Notes: generated from the letters alone by a model not told the origin. Numbered from the stretch's first letter, positions 18,085 to 27,526 are shown. The stretch is DNA of 64,000 nt from Ancylobacter koreensis (GCF_023016525.1 NZ_JALKCG010000001.1:992001-1056000), one strand, 5' to 3'. Program-made: numbers and translations.

Positions 18085-18660
18085 ATGACGACCTTCACCC
18101 GCCTCGCCATTCCCGAAATCGTGCTCGTCCAGCCGGTCCGGCACGGCGATGCGCGCGGCTATTTCTGCGAGACCTACAAGAAGCCGGAATTCGACGCCTT
18201 CGGCATCGACATCGCCTTCGTGCAGGACAATGAATCGCTCTCGCGCGAGGTGGGCGTGGTGCGCGGCCTGCATTTCCAGACCCCGCCGCAGGCGCAGGCC
18301 AAGCTGGTGCGCGCGGTGCGCGGGTCGATCTTCGACGTCGCCGTCGACATCCGCACCGGCTCGCCGACCTTCGGCAAATGGGTCGGCGTGACGCTGACGG
18401 CTGCGAGCGGCGACCAGCTCTTCGTGCCGCACGGTTTCGCGCACGGATTCTGCACGCTGGAGCCCGACACCATCGTCGCCTACAAGGTCGACGCGCCCTA
18501 TTCGCCCGCACATGACGCCGGCATTCGCTGGGACGACCCGGCCATCGGCGTCGACTGGCCGGTGGAAGCGGGCCGGGCGGTGCTCTCGGGCAAGGACCAG
18601 AAGGCACCGCTTCTGGCCGACTACGCCTCGCCCTTCGTCTATGTCGCGGCGGGCGCGTGA
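18085..18660 (+). CDS. rfbC: dTDP-4-dehydrorhamnose 3,5-epimerase
   Basis: Second step after dehydration in dTDP-L-rhamnose synthesis: epimerises C3 and C5 of dTDP-4-dehydro-6-deoxyglucose. The 191-residue cupin protein shows the expected blocks: [31 protein letters not shown] with the catalytic-base histidine, [18 protein letters not shown], and [14 protein letters not shown]. The ORF extends upstream to 17986 but family similarity begins at ATG 18085. First gene of rfbCBDA, whose members are separated by four bases or overlap, so they form one operon that feeds surface polysaccharide or glycosylation. Confidence 0.95.
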   Translation: MTTFTRLAIPEIVLVQPVRHGDARGYFCETYKKPEFDAFGIDIAFVQDNESLSREVGVVRGLHFQTPPQAQAKLVRAVRGSIFDVAVDIRTGSPTFGKWVGVTLTAASGDQLFVPHGFAHGFCTLEPDTIVAYKVDAPYSPAHDAGIRWDDPAIGVDWPVEAGRAVLSGKDQKAPLLADYASPFVYVAAGA

Positions 18661-18664
18661 TCCC

Positions 18665-19756
18665 ATGAGCGAGATCGGCCACACCCGCGAAGTCGACGCG
18701 CCCGCGCAGCGCATCCTCGTCACCGGCGGCGCCGGCTTCATCGGCTCGGCGGTGGTGCGCCGTCTGGTGCGGCAGGGCCGGCAGGTGCTGACCTATGACA
18801 AGCTGACCTATGCCGGCAACCTCGCCTCGCTGGCCGAGGTGCACAATCTGCCGGGTCATCGCTTCGTGCAGGCCGACATCTGCGACGGGCAGGCGTTTCG
18901 CGCGGCGCTGGACGCGTTCCGTCCCGACCTCGTGATGCACTTGGCGGCCGAATCCCATGTCGACCGTTCGATCGACGGGCCGGGCGAGTTCATCCGTACC
19001 AATGTGCTGGGCACCTACACGCTGCTGGAAGAGGCGCTGCGCTACTGGCGCGCGCTCGACGCCCCGGAGCGCGGGCGCTTCCGCTTCCACCATATCTCGA
19101 CCGACGAGGTGTACGGCACGCTCGGCGACGAGGGGCTGTTCCGCGAGGACACGCCCTACCAGCCGAACTCGCCCTATTCGGCCTCCAAGGCCTCCTCCGA
19201 CCATCTGGTGCGGGCGTGGTTCCACACCTACGGGCTGCCGGTGGTGATGTCGAACTGCTCGAACAATTACGGGCCGTACCATTTCCCGGAGAAGCTGATC
19301 CCGCTCACCATCCTCAACGCGCTGGAGGGCAAGCCGCTGCCGGTCTACGGCCGGGGCGAGAATGTGCGGGACTGGCTCTATGTCGACGACCACGCCGCCG
19401 CGCTGGAGCTGATCGCCACGCGCGGCCGGCTCGGCGAGAGCTACAATGTCGGCGGCAACAATGAGCGCCGGAACATCGACGTGGTGCGCACCATCTGCGC
19501 CATCATGGACCGCGTGGTGCCCGATGCGAAGATCGGGCCGCGCGAAAAGCTGATCACCTTCGTCACCGACCGACCGGGCCACGACGCGCGCTACGCCATC
19601 GACGCGACCAAGCTGAAGGATGAGCTCGGCTGGGTGCCGACGCATGATTTCGAGAGCGGCATCGAGGCGACGGTGCGCTGGTATCTCGACAATGCCGCCT
19701 GGTGGGAGCCGCTGAAGGCGCGCTACGACCGCCAGCGCATCGGGCTCGCGCCATGA
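18665..19756 (+). CDS. rfbB: dTDP-glucose 4,6-dehydratase
   Basis: NAD-dependent short-chain (extended SDR) enzyme of 363 residues that converts dTDP-glucose to dTDP-4-keto-6-deoxyglucose. The NAD-binding motif is [10 protein letters not shown] near residue 20. The substrate part contains [25 protein letters not shown] with the catalytic Asp-Glu pair, and [10 protein letters not shown] with the catalytic Tyr and Lys. [18 protein letters not shown] and [13 protein letters not shown] are hallmark RfbB blocks. The ATG four bases after rfbC is the start; the ORF reading further upstream overlaps rfbC in another frame and is not used. The stop overlaps the next start (ATGA). Confidence 0.96.
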   Translation: MSEIGHTREVDAPAQRILVTGGAGFIGSAVVRRLVRQGRQVLTYDKLTYAGNLASLAEVHNLPGHRFVQADICDGQAFRAALDAFRPDLVMHLAAESHVDRSIDGPGEFIRTNVLGTYTLLEEALRYWRALDAPERGRFRFHHISTDEVYGTLGDEGLFREDTPYQPNSPYSASKASSDHLVRAWFHTYGLPVVMSNCSNNYGPYHFPEKLIPLTILNALEGKPLPVYGRGENVRDWLYVDDHAAALELIATRGRLGESYNVGGNNERRNIDVVRTICAIMDRVVPDAKIGPREKLITFVTDRPGHDARYAIDATKLKDELGWVPTHDFESGIEATVRWYLDNAAWWEPLKARYDRQRIGLAP

Positions 19757-20661
19757 CGCGCGTGCTGCTGCTGGGCGCCGGCGGGCAGGTCGGGCGCGAG
19801 ATCGCGGCGCTGGCGCCGGGGCGCGTCGCGGGGCTGACCGCCTTTGACCGCGCCGGGCTCGACATCACCGACCCCGAGGCGCTCGGCGCCGCGCTGGCCG
19901 CCCATCGTCCCGACGTCGTGATCAACGCCGCCGCCTATACCGCCGTCGACAGGGCCGAGAGCGAGCCCGAGGCGGCGAACCTCATCAATGCCGAGGCGCC
20001 GGGCCTCATCGCGCAGGCCTGCGCGGCGCATGGCGCGCGGCTGATCCATCTCTCCACCGACTATGTGTTCGACGGCACGAAGGCCGGCGCCTATGTCGAG
20101 GACGATGCCGTGGCGCCGCTCGGCGTCTACGGCGCCTCGAAGGAAGCCGGCGAGCGCGCGGTGCGCGCGCGGCTGGAGGCGCATCTGATCGTGCGCACCT
20201 CCTGGGTCTACGGCATCTACGGCACCAATTTCCTCAAGACCATGCTGCGCCTCGCGGAAACGCGCGACCGCCTGACCGTCGTCGCCGACCAGCAGGGCTG
20301 CCCGACCGCGACGCGCGACATCGCCGAGGGGCTGCTCGCCGGCGCGGCGGCGCTGCATGAGGGGCGGCTGGGTCCGGGCACCTATCATCTCGCCGGCACC
20401 GGGATGACGACGTGGCACGGCTTCGCCAGCGTCATCCTCGCCCATGCCGCGACCCATACCGGCCGCCGCCCGGAGGTTGCGCCGATCACGACGGCCGACT
20501 ATCCCACCCCGGCGCGCCGGCCGGCCAATTCGCAGCTTTCGAGCGAGAAGCTGGCGGGCGCGCTCGGCTTCCGCGCCGCGCCCTGGCAGCGGCGCGCCGT
20601 CGAGGTGGTGGACGCGCTGCTCGGCGCGACGGCGCCGCAAGGATCGGGAAGGACCACATGA
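19753..20661 (+). CDS. rfbD: dTDP-4-dehydrorhamnose reductase
   Basis: NADPH-dependent reductase of 302 residues that finishes dTDP-L-rhamnose. The nucleotide-binding motif is [12 protein letters not shown] at the N-terminus, followed by the RfbD blocks [28 protein letters not shown] and [10 protein letters not shown] with the catalytic Tyr-x3-Lys, [17 protein letters not shown] and DQQGCPT. The start overlaps the rfbB stop by four bases and the end overlaps rfbA in the same way, so translation is coupled across the operon. Confidence 0.95.
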   Translation: MTRVLLLGAGGQVGREIAALAPGRVAGLTAFDRAGLDITDPEALGAALAAHRPDVVINAAAYTAVDRAESEPEAANLINAEAPGLIAQACAAHGARLIHLSTDYVFDGTKAGAYVEDDAVAPLGVYGASKEAGERAVRARLEAHLIVRTSWVYGIYGTNFLKTMLRLAETRDRLTVVADQQGCPTATRDIAEGLLAGAAALHEGRLGPGTYHLAGTGMTTWHGFASVILAHAATHTGRRPEVAPITTADYPTPARRPANSQLSSEKLAGALGFRAAPWQRRAVEVVDALLGATAPQGSGRTT

Positions 20662-21530
20662 AGGGCATCATCCTCGCCGGCGGCTCGGGCACCCGGCTCC
20701 ACCCGATCACGCTGGTGGTGTCGAAGCAGCTTCTGCCGGTCTACGACAAGCCGATGATCTACTACCCGCTGACCACGCTGATGATGGCGGGGATACGCGA
20801 TATTCTGATCATCACCACGCCGCACGACAGCGGGCTGTTCCAGAAGCTGCTGGGCGACGGCACGCAGTTCGGCATCGCCCTCTCCTACGCCGTGCAGGAC
20901 AGCCCGCGTGGCCTCGCCGACGCCTTCATCGTCGGGCGCGATTTCATCGGCGCCGACAAGGTGGCGCTGGTGCTCGGCGACAATCTGTTCTTCGGCCATG
21001 GCCTTCCCGAACTGCTCGGCAGCGCGGCGGCACGCGAGACTGGCGCCACCGTGTTCGGCTATCCCGTGAAGGACCCCGAGCGCTACGGCGTCGTCGAGAT
21101 GGGCGCGGGCGGCAAGGTGCTCTCCATCGAGGAGAAGCCGCTGAAGCCGAAGTCGAACCTCGCGGTGACGGGGTTGTATTTCTACGACAACCGGGTGGTG
21201 GAGATCGCCGCGGGCCTCACGCCCTCGCCGCGCGGCGAGATCGAGATCACCGACGTCAACCGCGCCTATATGGAGCGCGGCGAACTGGACGTGCTGATGA
21301 TGGGGCGCGGCTTCGCCTGGCTCGACACCGGCACGCCGGAATCGCTTATCGAGGCCGCGCAGTTCGTGCAGATCCTGGAGAGCCGGCAGGGCCTGCGCAT
21401 CGCCTCGCCCGAGGAGGTCGCCTTCCGCGCCGGTTTCATCGACGCCGAACAGCTCGGCCGGCTCGGCGCGGCGCAGAGCAAGTCGCAATACGGCGCCTAT
21501 CTGCTCAACCTGGCGCGCGGCGAGCACTGA
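20658..21530 (+). CDS. rfbA: Glucose-1-phosphate thymidylyltransferase
   Basis: First enzyme of the pathway: joins dTTP and glucose-1-phosphate. The 290-residue length is normal. The N-terminus [18 protein letters not shown] is the nucleotidyltransferase signature, with [16 protein letters not shown] following, then [12 protein letters not shown] (metal and sugar binding) and [17 protein letters not shown]. It starts at the ATG that overlaps the rfbD stop and closes the operon. No sharp terminator is visible in the 129 bases that follow. Confidence 0.96.
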   Translation: MKGIILAGGSGTRLHPITLVVSKQLLPVYDKPMIYYPLTTLMMAGIRDILIITTPHDSGLFQKLLGDGTQFGIALSYAVQDSPRGLADAFIVGRDFIGADKVALVLGDNLFFGHGLPELLGSAAARETGATVFGYPVKDPERYGVVEMGAGGKVLSIEEKPLKPKSNLAVTGLYFYDNRVVEIAAGLTPSPRGEIEITDVNRAYMERGELDVLMMGRGFAWLDTGTPESLIEAAQFVQILESRQGLRIASPEEVAFRAGFIDAEQLGRLGAAQSKSQYGAYLLNLARGEH

Positions 21531-21659
21531 GCGCGCCGTACGCTTTCATCGTTTGCGCATCCATCGATTGCGCTCATCCCCGTCTCACGTCTTTTGATGA
21601 ATGGCGGGCGCCGGCTCGGCTATAGACTGGCGGTCCCTCGCTTCCTCACAGGTCCTTCC

Positions 21660-22868
21660 ATGTCCGCCGAATCCGCGCCCTTCGTCCCCTCTCCCTCGCT
21701 GCTCGACCACATCCGCCCGCAGGCGCTCTCGCTGCCGGAGAGCGGCATCGTCGAGGTGATGAATTACGGGCGCGGCCGCGAGGGGCTGATCCCGCTCTGG
21801 GCGGGCGAGGGCGACCTGCCGACGCCCTCCTTCATCAGCGAGGCGGCAACGCGCTCGCTGGCGGCGGGCGAGACCTTCTACACCTGGCAGCGCGGCATTC
21901 CCGAGCTGCGCGCGGCGATCGCCGGCTACATGCACCGCCTCTACGGCGTCACGGAGGATCCCGAGCGCTACTACGTCACCGGCTCGGGCATGCAGTCGAT
22001 CCAGATCGCGCTGCAACTCACCCTTTCCGCCGGCGAGGAGATCCTCATCCCCTCGCCGTCCTGGCCCAATGCGGCGGCGGCGGCCGAGGTGATCGGCGCG
22101 CGGCCGGTCTATGTGCCCTTCGCCTTCGACGAGGCGCGCGGCTTCTGGCTCGACCTCGACCGGCTGGAGAGCGCGGTGACGCCGCGCACGCGTGTGATCT
22201 TCATCAACTCGCCGGCCAATCCCACCGGCTTCGTCGCCCCGCTCGACACGCTGCGCGGCGTGCTGGACATCGCCCGCCGGCACGGGCTGTGGATCGTCGC
22301 CGACGAGATCTATGGCCGCTTCTTCTTCGAGGAGGGCGGCAGCGGGCTGGCGCCGTCCTTCCACGACATCATGGAGCCGGAGGACCGCATCCTCTTCGTC
22401 CAGACCTTCTCGAAGAACTGGGCGATGACGGGCTGGCGACTCGGCTGGATCGAGGCGCATCCCGCGCTCGGCCCGGTGCTGGAGAACCTGATCCAGTATT
22501 CGACCTCGGGTGTCGCCGCCTTCATGCAGCGTGCCGGCGTGGCGGCGCTGGAGCGCGGCGAGAGCTTCGTCGCCCACCAGATCGAGCGGGCGCGGCGCGG
22601 TCGCGACATCGTGGCGGCGGGGCTTTCCACCTCCAACCGCGTACGCTTCGCCTCGCCGCCCGGCGCCTTCTACATGTTCTTCGGCGTCGATGGCGAAGCG
22701 GACATGCGGGCGCTGGCGCTGAAGCTGGTGGACGAGGCCAATATCGGGCTGGCGCCCGGCACGGCCTTCGGCCCCGGCGGCGAAAACTACATCCGCATGT
22801 GCTTCGCGCGCGGCGAGGCGCAGATCAGCGAGGCCACCGCGCGCCTCGTGGGCTGGCTCAAGCGCTGA
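21660..22868 (+). CDS. PLP-dependent class I/II aminotransferase
   Basis: Cytosolic aminotransferase of 402 residues. Fold type I features are visible: FINSPANPTGFVAP (Asn that contacts PLP), IVADEIYGRFFFE (Asp-x-x-Tyr), and the lysine that forms the Schiff base in TFSKNWAMTGWRLGWIE, with a C-terminal NYIRMCFARG arginine that binds the substrate carboxylate. The substrate cannot be read from sequence; aspartate-type or aromatic substrates are both possible. ATG 21660 follows a CACAGG-like weak ribosome site; an upstream in-frame ATG at 21594 adds residues without similarity. It stands alone between rfbA and fixL. Confidence 0.88.
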   Translation: MSAESAPFVPSPSLLDHIRPQALSLPESGIVEVMNYGRGREGLIPLWAGEGDLPTPSFISEAATRSLAAGETFYTWQRGIPELRAAIAGYMHRLYGVTEDPERYYVTGSGMQSIQIALQLTLSAGEEILIPSPSWPNAAAAAEVIGARPVYVPFAFDEARGFWLDLDRLESAVTPRTRVIFINSPANPTGFVAPLDTLRGVLDIARRHGLWIVADEIYGRFFFEEGGSGLAPSFHDIMEPEDRILFVQTFSKNWAMTGWRLGWIEAHPALGPVLENLIQYSTSGVAAFMQRAGVAALERGESFVAHQIERARRGRDIVAAGLSTSNRVRFASPPGAFYMFFGVDGEADMRALALKLVDEANIGLAPGTAFGPGGENYIRMCFARGEAQISEATARLVGWLKR

Positions 22869-22929
22869 GCGCGAGCCCCGCGTGCAAAGGTAACTTGCGG
22901 CCGGCGGCCGGGCGACGCAAACTGGAATC

Positions 22930-24081
22930 ATGAAAGATTTCAGCGCCTCGCCCGAGCCGCACGGTGCCCCGACGGTTTCCGAAGCCCGGCTGCTGTCGGT
23001 GCTCGACACGGCGGCCGACGGCATCATCGTCATCGACGAGCGCGCGCGCATCCTCATCTTCAACAAGGCCTGCGAGCAGATGTTCGGCATTCGCGCCGCC
23101 GAGGCGGTGGGGCAGAACGTCAAGATCGTCATGCCGATCGAATACGCCGCCGATCACGACGAATATGTCGGCAGCTATATCCGCACCGGCGTGAAGAAGA
23201 TCATCGGCATCGGCCGCGAGGTGCGCGGGCGCCACGCCGACGGAACGGTGTTCCCGCTCGAATTGTCGGTGGGCGAGGCGGCGACGCCGGATGGGCGCCA
23301 GTTCATCGGCATCCTGCGCGACCTGCGCCCGCGCAAGGAGAGCGAGCAGCGCCTCGCCGACCTGCAGAGCGAGCTGGTGCACCTCGCCCGCGTCTCCGCC
23401 ATCGACGAGATGGGCGCCGCCATCGCCCATGAGCTGAACCAGCCGCTGACCGCGCTGATGCTCTATCTGCAGGCGATCCGGCGCGCGCACAGCCGCGGCA
23501 TCGACATCGTCACAGTGGCGGGCGACATCCTCGACAAGGCGGCCGGCGAGGCCGAGCGGGCCGGCCACATCATCCAGCGCATGCGCCAGTTCGTGGAGAA
23601 GCGCGATCCCGAGCGCCATGTGCGCCAGCTCGATCCGCTGATCGACGAGGCGATCGACCTGACCTTGCTCGGCCAGCGCCACCGCATCCGCATCGACCGC
23701 CAGCAGGCCCCTCGCCTGCCGCCGGTGTCGGTCGACCCGGTGCAGGTCCAGCAGATCGTCGTCAACCTCGTGCGCAACGCCATCGAGGCGGCGGCCGGCA
23801 CCGGCGATCCGGCGATCGTCATCCGCACCCGGGAGCACGAGGGCAGCGTGATCCTCGAAGTCGAGGATAACGGGCCGGGCATCGCGCCGGAGGCACTCGC
23901 CAAGCTGTTCGAGGCCTTCGCCAGCTCAAAACGTCGCGGCATGGGTCTTGGCCTTGCGATTTCGCGGACGATCGCACAGAACCATGGCGGGGATCTTCTC
24001 GTCGATCCGGGCGGCCATGGCCGGGGCGCATGCTTCTCGCTCGTCCTGCCGGCGGTGACGGCATCGTCGGAGATCGGGTGA
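22930..24081 (+). CDS. fixL: Oxygen-sensing PAS histidine kinase FixL
   Basis: Soluble sensor of 383 residues with one PAS domain (about residues 17-135) and a histidine kinase (about 150-380). The PAS domain carries the FixL heme signature: His76 in ADHDEYVGSY aligns with the heme-proximal histidine of Bradyrhizobium FixL, and Arg96 in IIGIGREVRG aligns with its distal arginine that contacts bound oxygen. The H-box is IAHELNQPLTAL with His167, followed by NLVRNAIEAA, VEDNGPGIAP and RRGMGLGLAIS. No membrane segment is present. It is followed by fixJ 12 bases later. Expected role: inactive with oxygen bound, phosphorylates FixJ at low oxygen. Confidence 0.92.
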   Translation: MKDFSASPEPHGAPTVSEARLLSVLDTAADGIIVIDERARILIFNKACEQMFGIRAAEAVGQNVKIVMPIEYAADHDEYVGSYIRTGVKKIIGIGREVRGRHADGTVFPLELSVGEAATPDGRQFIGILRDLRPRKESEQRLADLQSELVHLARVSAIDEMGAAIAHELNQPLTALMLYLQAIRRAHSRGIDIVTVAGDILDKAAGEAERAGHIIQRMRQFVEKRDPERHVRQLDPLIDEAIDLTLLGQRHRIRIDRQQAPRLPPVSVDPVQVQQIVVNLVRNAIEAAAGTGDPAIVIRTREHEGSVILEVEDNGPGIAPEALAKLFEAFASSKRRGMGLGLAISRTIAQNHGGDLLVDPGGHGRGACFSLVLPAVTASSEIG

Positions 24082-24092
24082 GGGAGCTGGGC

Positions 24093-24710
24093 ATGGCGCA
24101 GTTGGGAGAGGTCTTCATCGTCGACGACGATGCCGCGGTGCGCGACGCGCTGTCGCTGGTGCTGAGCCTCGAAGGCTACCATGTGCGCGGCTTCTCGGAC
24201 GGGGCAGCGTTCCTCTCCGTCGCCCGCACCCACGTTCCCTCCTGCATCGTGCTCGACGTGCACATGCCCGGCCGCTCGGGCCTCGACATCCTGAAAGAGC
24301 TGGAGGCCGACCGCTACCCCGCGCCGATCTTCATCATCTCGGGCCAGGGCGATATCCCGATGGCGGTCGACGCCATCCGCCACGGCGCGCTCGACTTCAT
24401 CGAGAAGCCGTTCGACGCCGACACGGTGGTGGAACGGGTGCGCGAGGCCATCGAGGCGCACAGCCGGCGCGGCTCCGCCGAGCCGGGCGACCTCTTGACC
24501 GCGCATTTCCCCGGCCACGACCTGCTGACCCCGCGCGAGCGCGAGGTGCTGGTGCAGATCGCCTCCGGCGCTTCCAACAAGGAGGCCGGGCGTACGCTGG
24601 CCATCAGCCCGCGCACCATCGAGGTGCACCGCGCGCGCATCATGGAGAAGCTCGGCGCCAAGAACGCCGCCGATCTCGTGCGCATCGTGCTCAAGGACAT
24701 GCGGGGCTGA
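24093..24710 (+). CDS. fixJ: Response regulator FixJ
   Basis: Partner of FixL, 205 residues. The receiver domain has Asp11/Asp12 in FIVDDDAAVRD, the phospho-acceptor Asp55 in CIVLDVHMPG, ISGQGDIPMAVDAI and the lysine of FIEKPFD. The LuxR-type HTH near residues 145-200 reads LTPREREVLVQIASGASNK, ISPRTIEVHRARIMEKLGA and KNAADLVR, the FixJ hallmark. It begins 12 bases after fixL with GAGGGAG ahead of ATG 24093. Phosphorylated FixJ is expected to switch on fixK downstream. Confidence 0.93.
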   Translation: MAQLGEVFIVDDDAAVRDALSLVLSLEGYHVRGFSDGAAFLSVARTHVPSCIVLDVHMPGRSGLDILKELEADRYPAPIFIISGQGDIPMAVDAIRHGALDFIEKPFDADTVVERVREAIEAHSRRGSAEPGDLLTAHFPGHDLLTPREREVLVQIASGASNKEAGRTLAISPRTIEVHRARIMEKLGAKNAADLVRIVLKDMRG

Positions 24711-24842
24711 ACCGCCACGCGTCTGGCGCGGCCCCGCGCGACGCGCATGCCATGCTGCCGCGCCTCGCGCCCTACGCATCCCTACGAATTGCTGCCGCCG
24801 CCGGTCTTTTCCACTTTCGACCGTAAAGGCGGGAGAGATTCA

Positions 24843-25190
24843 GTGCGCGTTCACGTGGTTGAGGACGATGCCGGGGTGAGCGATTCCCTCGCGCTGATCC
24901 TCCGAAATCTCGGTCACGAGGTGATCTCCTATTCCGATGCCGAGAGCCTGTTCAGGGCCGGCATGCCGGAGCCGGCGGATGCCGTCATCGTCGATCTCAG
25001 CCTGCCCGGCATACCGGGCGCCCAGCTCGTGCGCTGGCTGCTCGGCCTCGCCGCGCCGCCGCGCGTGGTGGTCATCACCGGCCAGTCGCAGGGCTTCATC
25101 GACCACCAGCTGCGCGGCCTCAAGCCGAGCTGGCTGGTGCGCAAGCCGCTCGACGTCGAGGCGATCACCCGCGCTTTGCCGGTGGGGTGA
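24843..25190 (+). CDS. Single-domain response regulator (orphan receiver) in the fix cluster
   Basis: Receiver-only protein of 115 residues with no output domain. The acid pocket is VVEDDAGVSD (Asp8/Asp9), the phospho-acceptor is Asp51 in AVIVDLSLPG, the conserved threonine is in VVVITGQ and the lysine in LVRKPLD, so it should be phosphorylatable. The GTG start has GGGAGAG ahead; the longer ORF upstream lacks similarity. It lies between fixJ and fixK in the same direction, 132 bases after fixJ. It could be a phosphate sink or an allosteric partner for FixL, or serve another kinase; the sequence alone does not decide this. Confidence 0.85.
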   Translation: MRVHVVEDDAGVSDSLALILRNLGHEVISYSDAESLFRAGMPEPADAVIVDLSLPGIPGAQLVRWLLGLAAPPRVVVITGQSQGFIDHQLRGLKPSWLVRKPLDVEAITRALPVG

Positions 25191-25264
25191 GCCCGCCGCG
25201 CGAGAAGCCGCGCGCCGGCGCGCGGCTCTCCCGCATCACCGTTTCCCCGCCCGCTTCCGGAAAG

Positions 25265-25272
25265 ACACTTAC
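25265..25272 (-). promoter_or_regulatory. Weak candidate FixJ half-site upstream of fixK
   Basis: On the minus strand this reads GTAAGTGT, six of eight matches to the rhizobial FixJ consensus GTAMGTAG. It lies about 72 bases upstream of the fixK start. The position is plausible, but a six-base match in GC-rich DNA could be chance. Confidence 0.3.
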
Positions 25273-25343
25273 GCAGCCCACCGAACTGCGCGGCGCGCGG
25301 GGGCGAACTAACGTCGCCTCAGGTTCAAGAGGTGGAGCGACAG

Positions 25344-25985
25344 ATGCGCCAGAACATTGACGAACGCACCGGCAGCCCGACGCGGCAGCCGTCCTTTGTC
25401 GAGAGCCACGTCCAGAACCTGCGGGTTGCCGCCCACGTCACCGTGCTGCACGAGGGCGATCCCGCCCGACGCATCATGGAAGTGGTCGAGGGTGCCGTGA
25501 TGCTCACCAAGCTGCTGCCCGACGGGCGCCGCCAGGTGGTCGAGCTGCTCGGCCCCGGCGACGTGTTCGGCCTCGCCCATGACGAGGCCTATGCCTGCTC
25601 CGCCGAGACGCTGACCCCCGCCACCATCACCACCCATGAGCGCAATGCGCTTGAACGCGATCCCGCGCTGGCCGCCCGGCTGCTGCGGCGCTTCGAGGCG
25701 CAGCTCTGCGTCATGCATTCGCACGCTCTCGTGCTCGGGCGCATGTCGGCGCTGGAGCGGGTCGCCTTCTTCCTGCTGCGCCTGATGCCGGACGGCATGG
25801 TGGGCGGTACGCTGCGCCTTGCCATGACCCGGCAGGAAATCGCCGATTTTCTCGGCCTGACGCTGGAGACGGTGAGCCGGGCCTTTTCCGAACTCAAGCG
25901 GCGCGGCCTCGTCGTGCTGCAGCGCGCCGACGAGGTGCGCATTCAGGATCGCAGCAGCATGCGCCGGCTCGCCGGCGCCGCCTGA
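25344..25985 (+). CDS. fixK: Crp/Fnr-family transcription factor FixK
   Basis: Regulator of 213 residues. The N-terminal cyclic-nucleotide-type beta-barrel (about residues 15-110) contains VLHEGDPARRIMEVVEGAV and LLGPGDVFG; a dimerisation helix follows, and then the Crp-type HTH TRQEIADFLGLTLETVSRAF with the DNA-reading E-x-x-S-R. The cysteine cluster of oxygen-sensing FNR/FnrN is absent, so it is a FixK-type protein that relays the FixLJ signal and does not sense oxygen itself. ATG 25344 has GGTGGAG ahead; an in-frame GTG at 25332 is an alternative. It is expected to act on TTGA-N6-GCAA-type boxes such as the one before hemN. Confidence 0.9.
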   Translation: MRQNIDERTGSPTRQPSFVESHVQNLRVAAHVTVLHEGDPARRIMEVVEGAVMLTKLLPDGRRQVVELLGPGDVFGLAHDEAYACSAETLTPATITTHERNALERDPALAARLLRRFEAQLCVMHSHALVLGRMSALERVAFFLLRLMPDGMVGGTLRLAMTRQEIADFLGLTLETVSRAFSELKRRGLVVLQRADEVRIQDRSSMRRLAGAA

Positions 25986-25993
25986 GGCGAAGG

Positions 25994-26011
25994 CCCGGCA
26001 TCGATGCCGGG
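25994..26011 (+). terminator. Hairpin directly after fixK
   Basis: Perfect 18-base palindrome CCCGGCATCGATGCCGGG nine bases after the fixK stop codon. It has no T-run and so may slow or stabilise the transcript and not terminate it alone; the stronger element is at 26090. Confidence 0.5.
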
Positions 26012-26089
26012 TGACGTGACGTCCCGAGTGGTCGGTCGACCAATCCCCTCCGAGGCACCCGTCCCGCGTGGACATGGCGGCTCAAGACT

Positions 26090-26122
26090 GGCGCCCCGCT
26101 CACGCTGGGCGCCTTTTCTTTT
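26090..26122 (+). terminator. Rho-independent terminator downstream of fixK
   Basis: Stem GGCGCCC / GGGCGCC with a ten-base loop, followed by TTTTCTTTT on the plus strand. This fits termination of fixK transcription before the convergent hemN gene, whose stop is at 26159. Confidence 0.75.
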
Positions 26123-26158
26123 GGGCATCCGTCCTTCCCGGCGGCCCCGGACCCCGCT

Positions 26159-27478
26159 TCACACCGCTGCCGAATGGCGTGCCGTCGCGGCTTGCAGACG
26201 GTGGTCGAGCGCTGCGGCGGCGAGGCGCACGAAGGGGCGGCCGACCGGCGTCATGGCGACGTGGCGGCCCTCTATGGTCAAGAGCCCGTCCGCCACGAGG
26301 TCGGCGAGCCGGGGCGCGGCGTCGGCCAGCGTCGGCGGGTCCAAGTCGACCTCGAGGTCGCACATCAGCCGCTCGATGAAGGCGCCGCGCTTGACGTCGT
26401 CGGCGGTGAAGGCGATGCCGCGCACGCTGGCGAAGCCGCCGGCGTCGATGGCGCGCTGGTAGGAGGCGATGTCCGGCGCGTTCTGGGTGAAGCCCTGCGG
26501 GAAGCGGCTGATCGCCGAGGCGCCCATGCCGATCAGCACGTCGGCGCGGTCGGCGGTGTAGCCCTGGAAATTGCGCCTGAGCCGGCGCGCGGCGGCAGCC
26601 TGTGCCAGCGGGTCATCGGGCCGGGCGAAATGGTCGAGGCCGATCCCGACATAGCCGTTCGCCAGCAGCACCTGCCGCGCCGCCTCGGACTGCTCCAGCC
26701 GCTCGGCCGGACCGGGCAGGCCGGCCTCGGCGATCATCTTCTGGTTCGGGCGCATCCACGGCACATGGGCATAGCCGAACAGGGCAAGCCGCTCGGGCGC
26801 GAGCAGGGCGGCGAGGCGCGTGGTGCGGCGCATGTCGCGCTCGCTCTGGTGCGGCAGGCCGTACATCAGGTCGAGATTGATCGAGGAGATGCCGGCCTCG
26901 CGCAGCAGGCGCATGGCGCGCTCCACCGTGGCGAAGGGCTGCACGCGGCCGATGGCGCGCTGCACATGGGCGCTGAAATCCTGCACGCCGAGGCTCACCC
27001 GGTCGACGCCGATGGCGGCCAGCGCGTCGGCGATCTCCGAATCGGTCTCGCGCGGGTCGAGCTCGAAGGCGTATTCGGCGAGCGCGTCGAGATTGAACGC
27101 CTCCGCCAGCCGGCCGCCGATCCGGCGCAGCGCATCCGCGCCGAGCAGGCTCGGCGTGCCGCCGCCGAAAGCGATATGGGTGACGGCGCGCCCGCCGACG
27201 GCGGCGGCCACCCGGTCGATCTCGCGCTCCAGCCGTTCGGCATAGGCCGCCACCGGCTCGTGCCGGCGCGTCGCCTTGGTGGTGCAGCCGCAATAGAAGC
27301 AGAGCGCCGGGCAGAAGGGCACGTGCAGGTAGAGCGAGAGCGTCGCCTCGCGCGGCAGCGAGGCCAGCCAGGCCGCGTGCTGCTCCCGGCCCACCTCCGC
27401 CGTGAAGTGCGGCGCGGTGGGGAAGGAGGTGTAGCGGGGCACGGCCCGCTCTGCGTGAATGAGGGTTGAACTATGCAT
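26159..27478 (-). CDS. hemN: Oxygen-independent coproporphyrinogen III oxidase
   Basis: Radical-SAM enzyme of 439 residues that oxidatively decarboxylates coproporphyrinogen III to protoporphyrinogen IX without oxygen. The iron-sulfur motif is CPALCFYC (Cys56, Cys60, Cys63) after YLHVPF. Further HemN blocks are PRYTSFPTAPHF at the N-terminus, FGGGTPSLL, ELDPRETD, SLGVQDFSAHVQRAIGR, NLDLMYGLPHQ and GIGLDHFARPDD. The ATG at 27478 is chosen because it gives the usual HemN start; there is no recognisable ribosome site before it. A FixK-type box lies upstream, so low-oxygen induction by FixK is likely. It is convergent with fixK. Confidence 0.94.
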   Translation of the reverse strand: MHSSTLIHAERAVPRYTSFPTAPHFTAEVGREQHAAWLASLPREATLSLYLHVPFCPALCFYCGCTTKATRRHEPVAAYAERLEREIDRVAAAVGGRAVTHIAFGGGTPSLLGADALRRIGGRLAEAFNLDALAEYAFELDPRETDSEIADALAAIGVDRVSLGVQDFSAHVQRAIGRVQPFATVERAMRLLREAGISSINLDLMYGLPHQSERDMRRTTRLAALLAPERLALFGYAHVPWMRPNQKMIAEAGLPGPAERLEQSEAARQVLLANGYVGIGLDHFARPDDPLAQAAAARRLRRNFQGYTADRADVLIGMGASAISRFPQGFTQNAPDIASYQRAIDAGGFASVRGIAFTADDVKRGAFIERLMCDLEVDLDPPTLADAAPRLADLVADGLLTIEGRHVAMTPVGRPFVRLAAAALDHRLQAATARHSAAV

Positions 27479-27512
27479 GCAGATGGTTTGACCCGGGCCG
27501 GCATTCGTCGCA

Positions 27513-27526
27513 TTGATCCCGCGCAA
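27513..27526. promoter_or_regulatory. FixK-type binding box upstream of hemN
   Basis: TTGA-TCCCGC-GCAA, a full match to the Bradyrhizobium FixK2 consensus TTG(A/C)-N6-(T/G)CAA. Its centre is about 41 bases upstream of the hemN start. Crp/Fnr activators usually bind about 41 bases before the transcription start, so the transcript could begin at or very near the ATG. The site also lies in the leader of the plus-strand transporter gene that begins at 27668. Confidence 0.6.
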
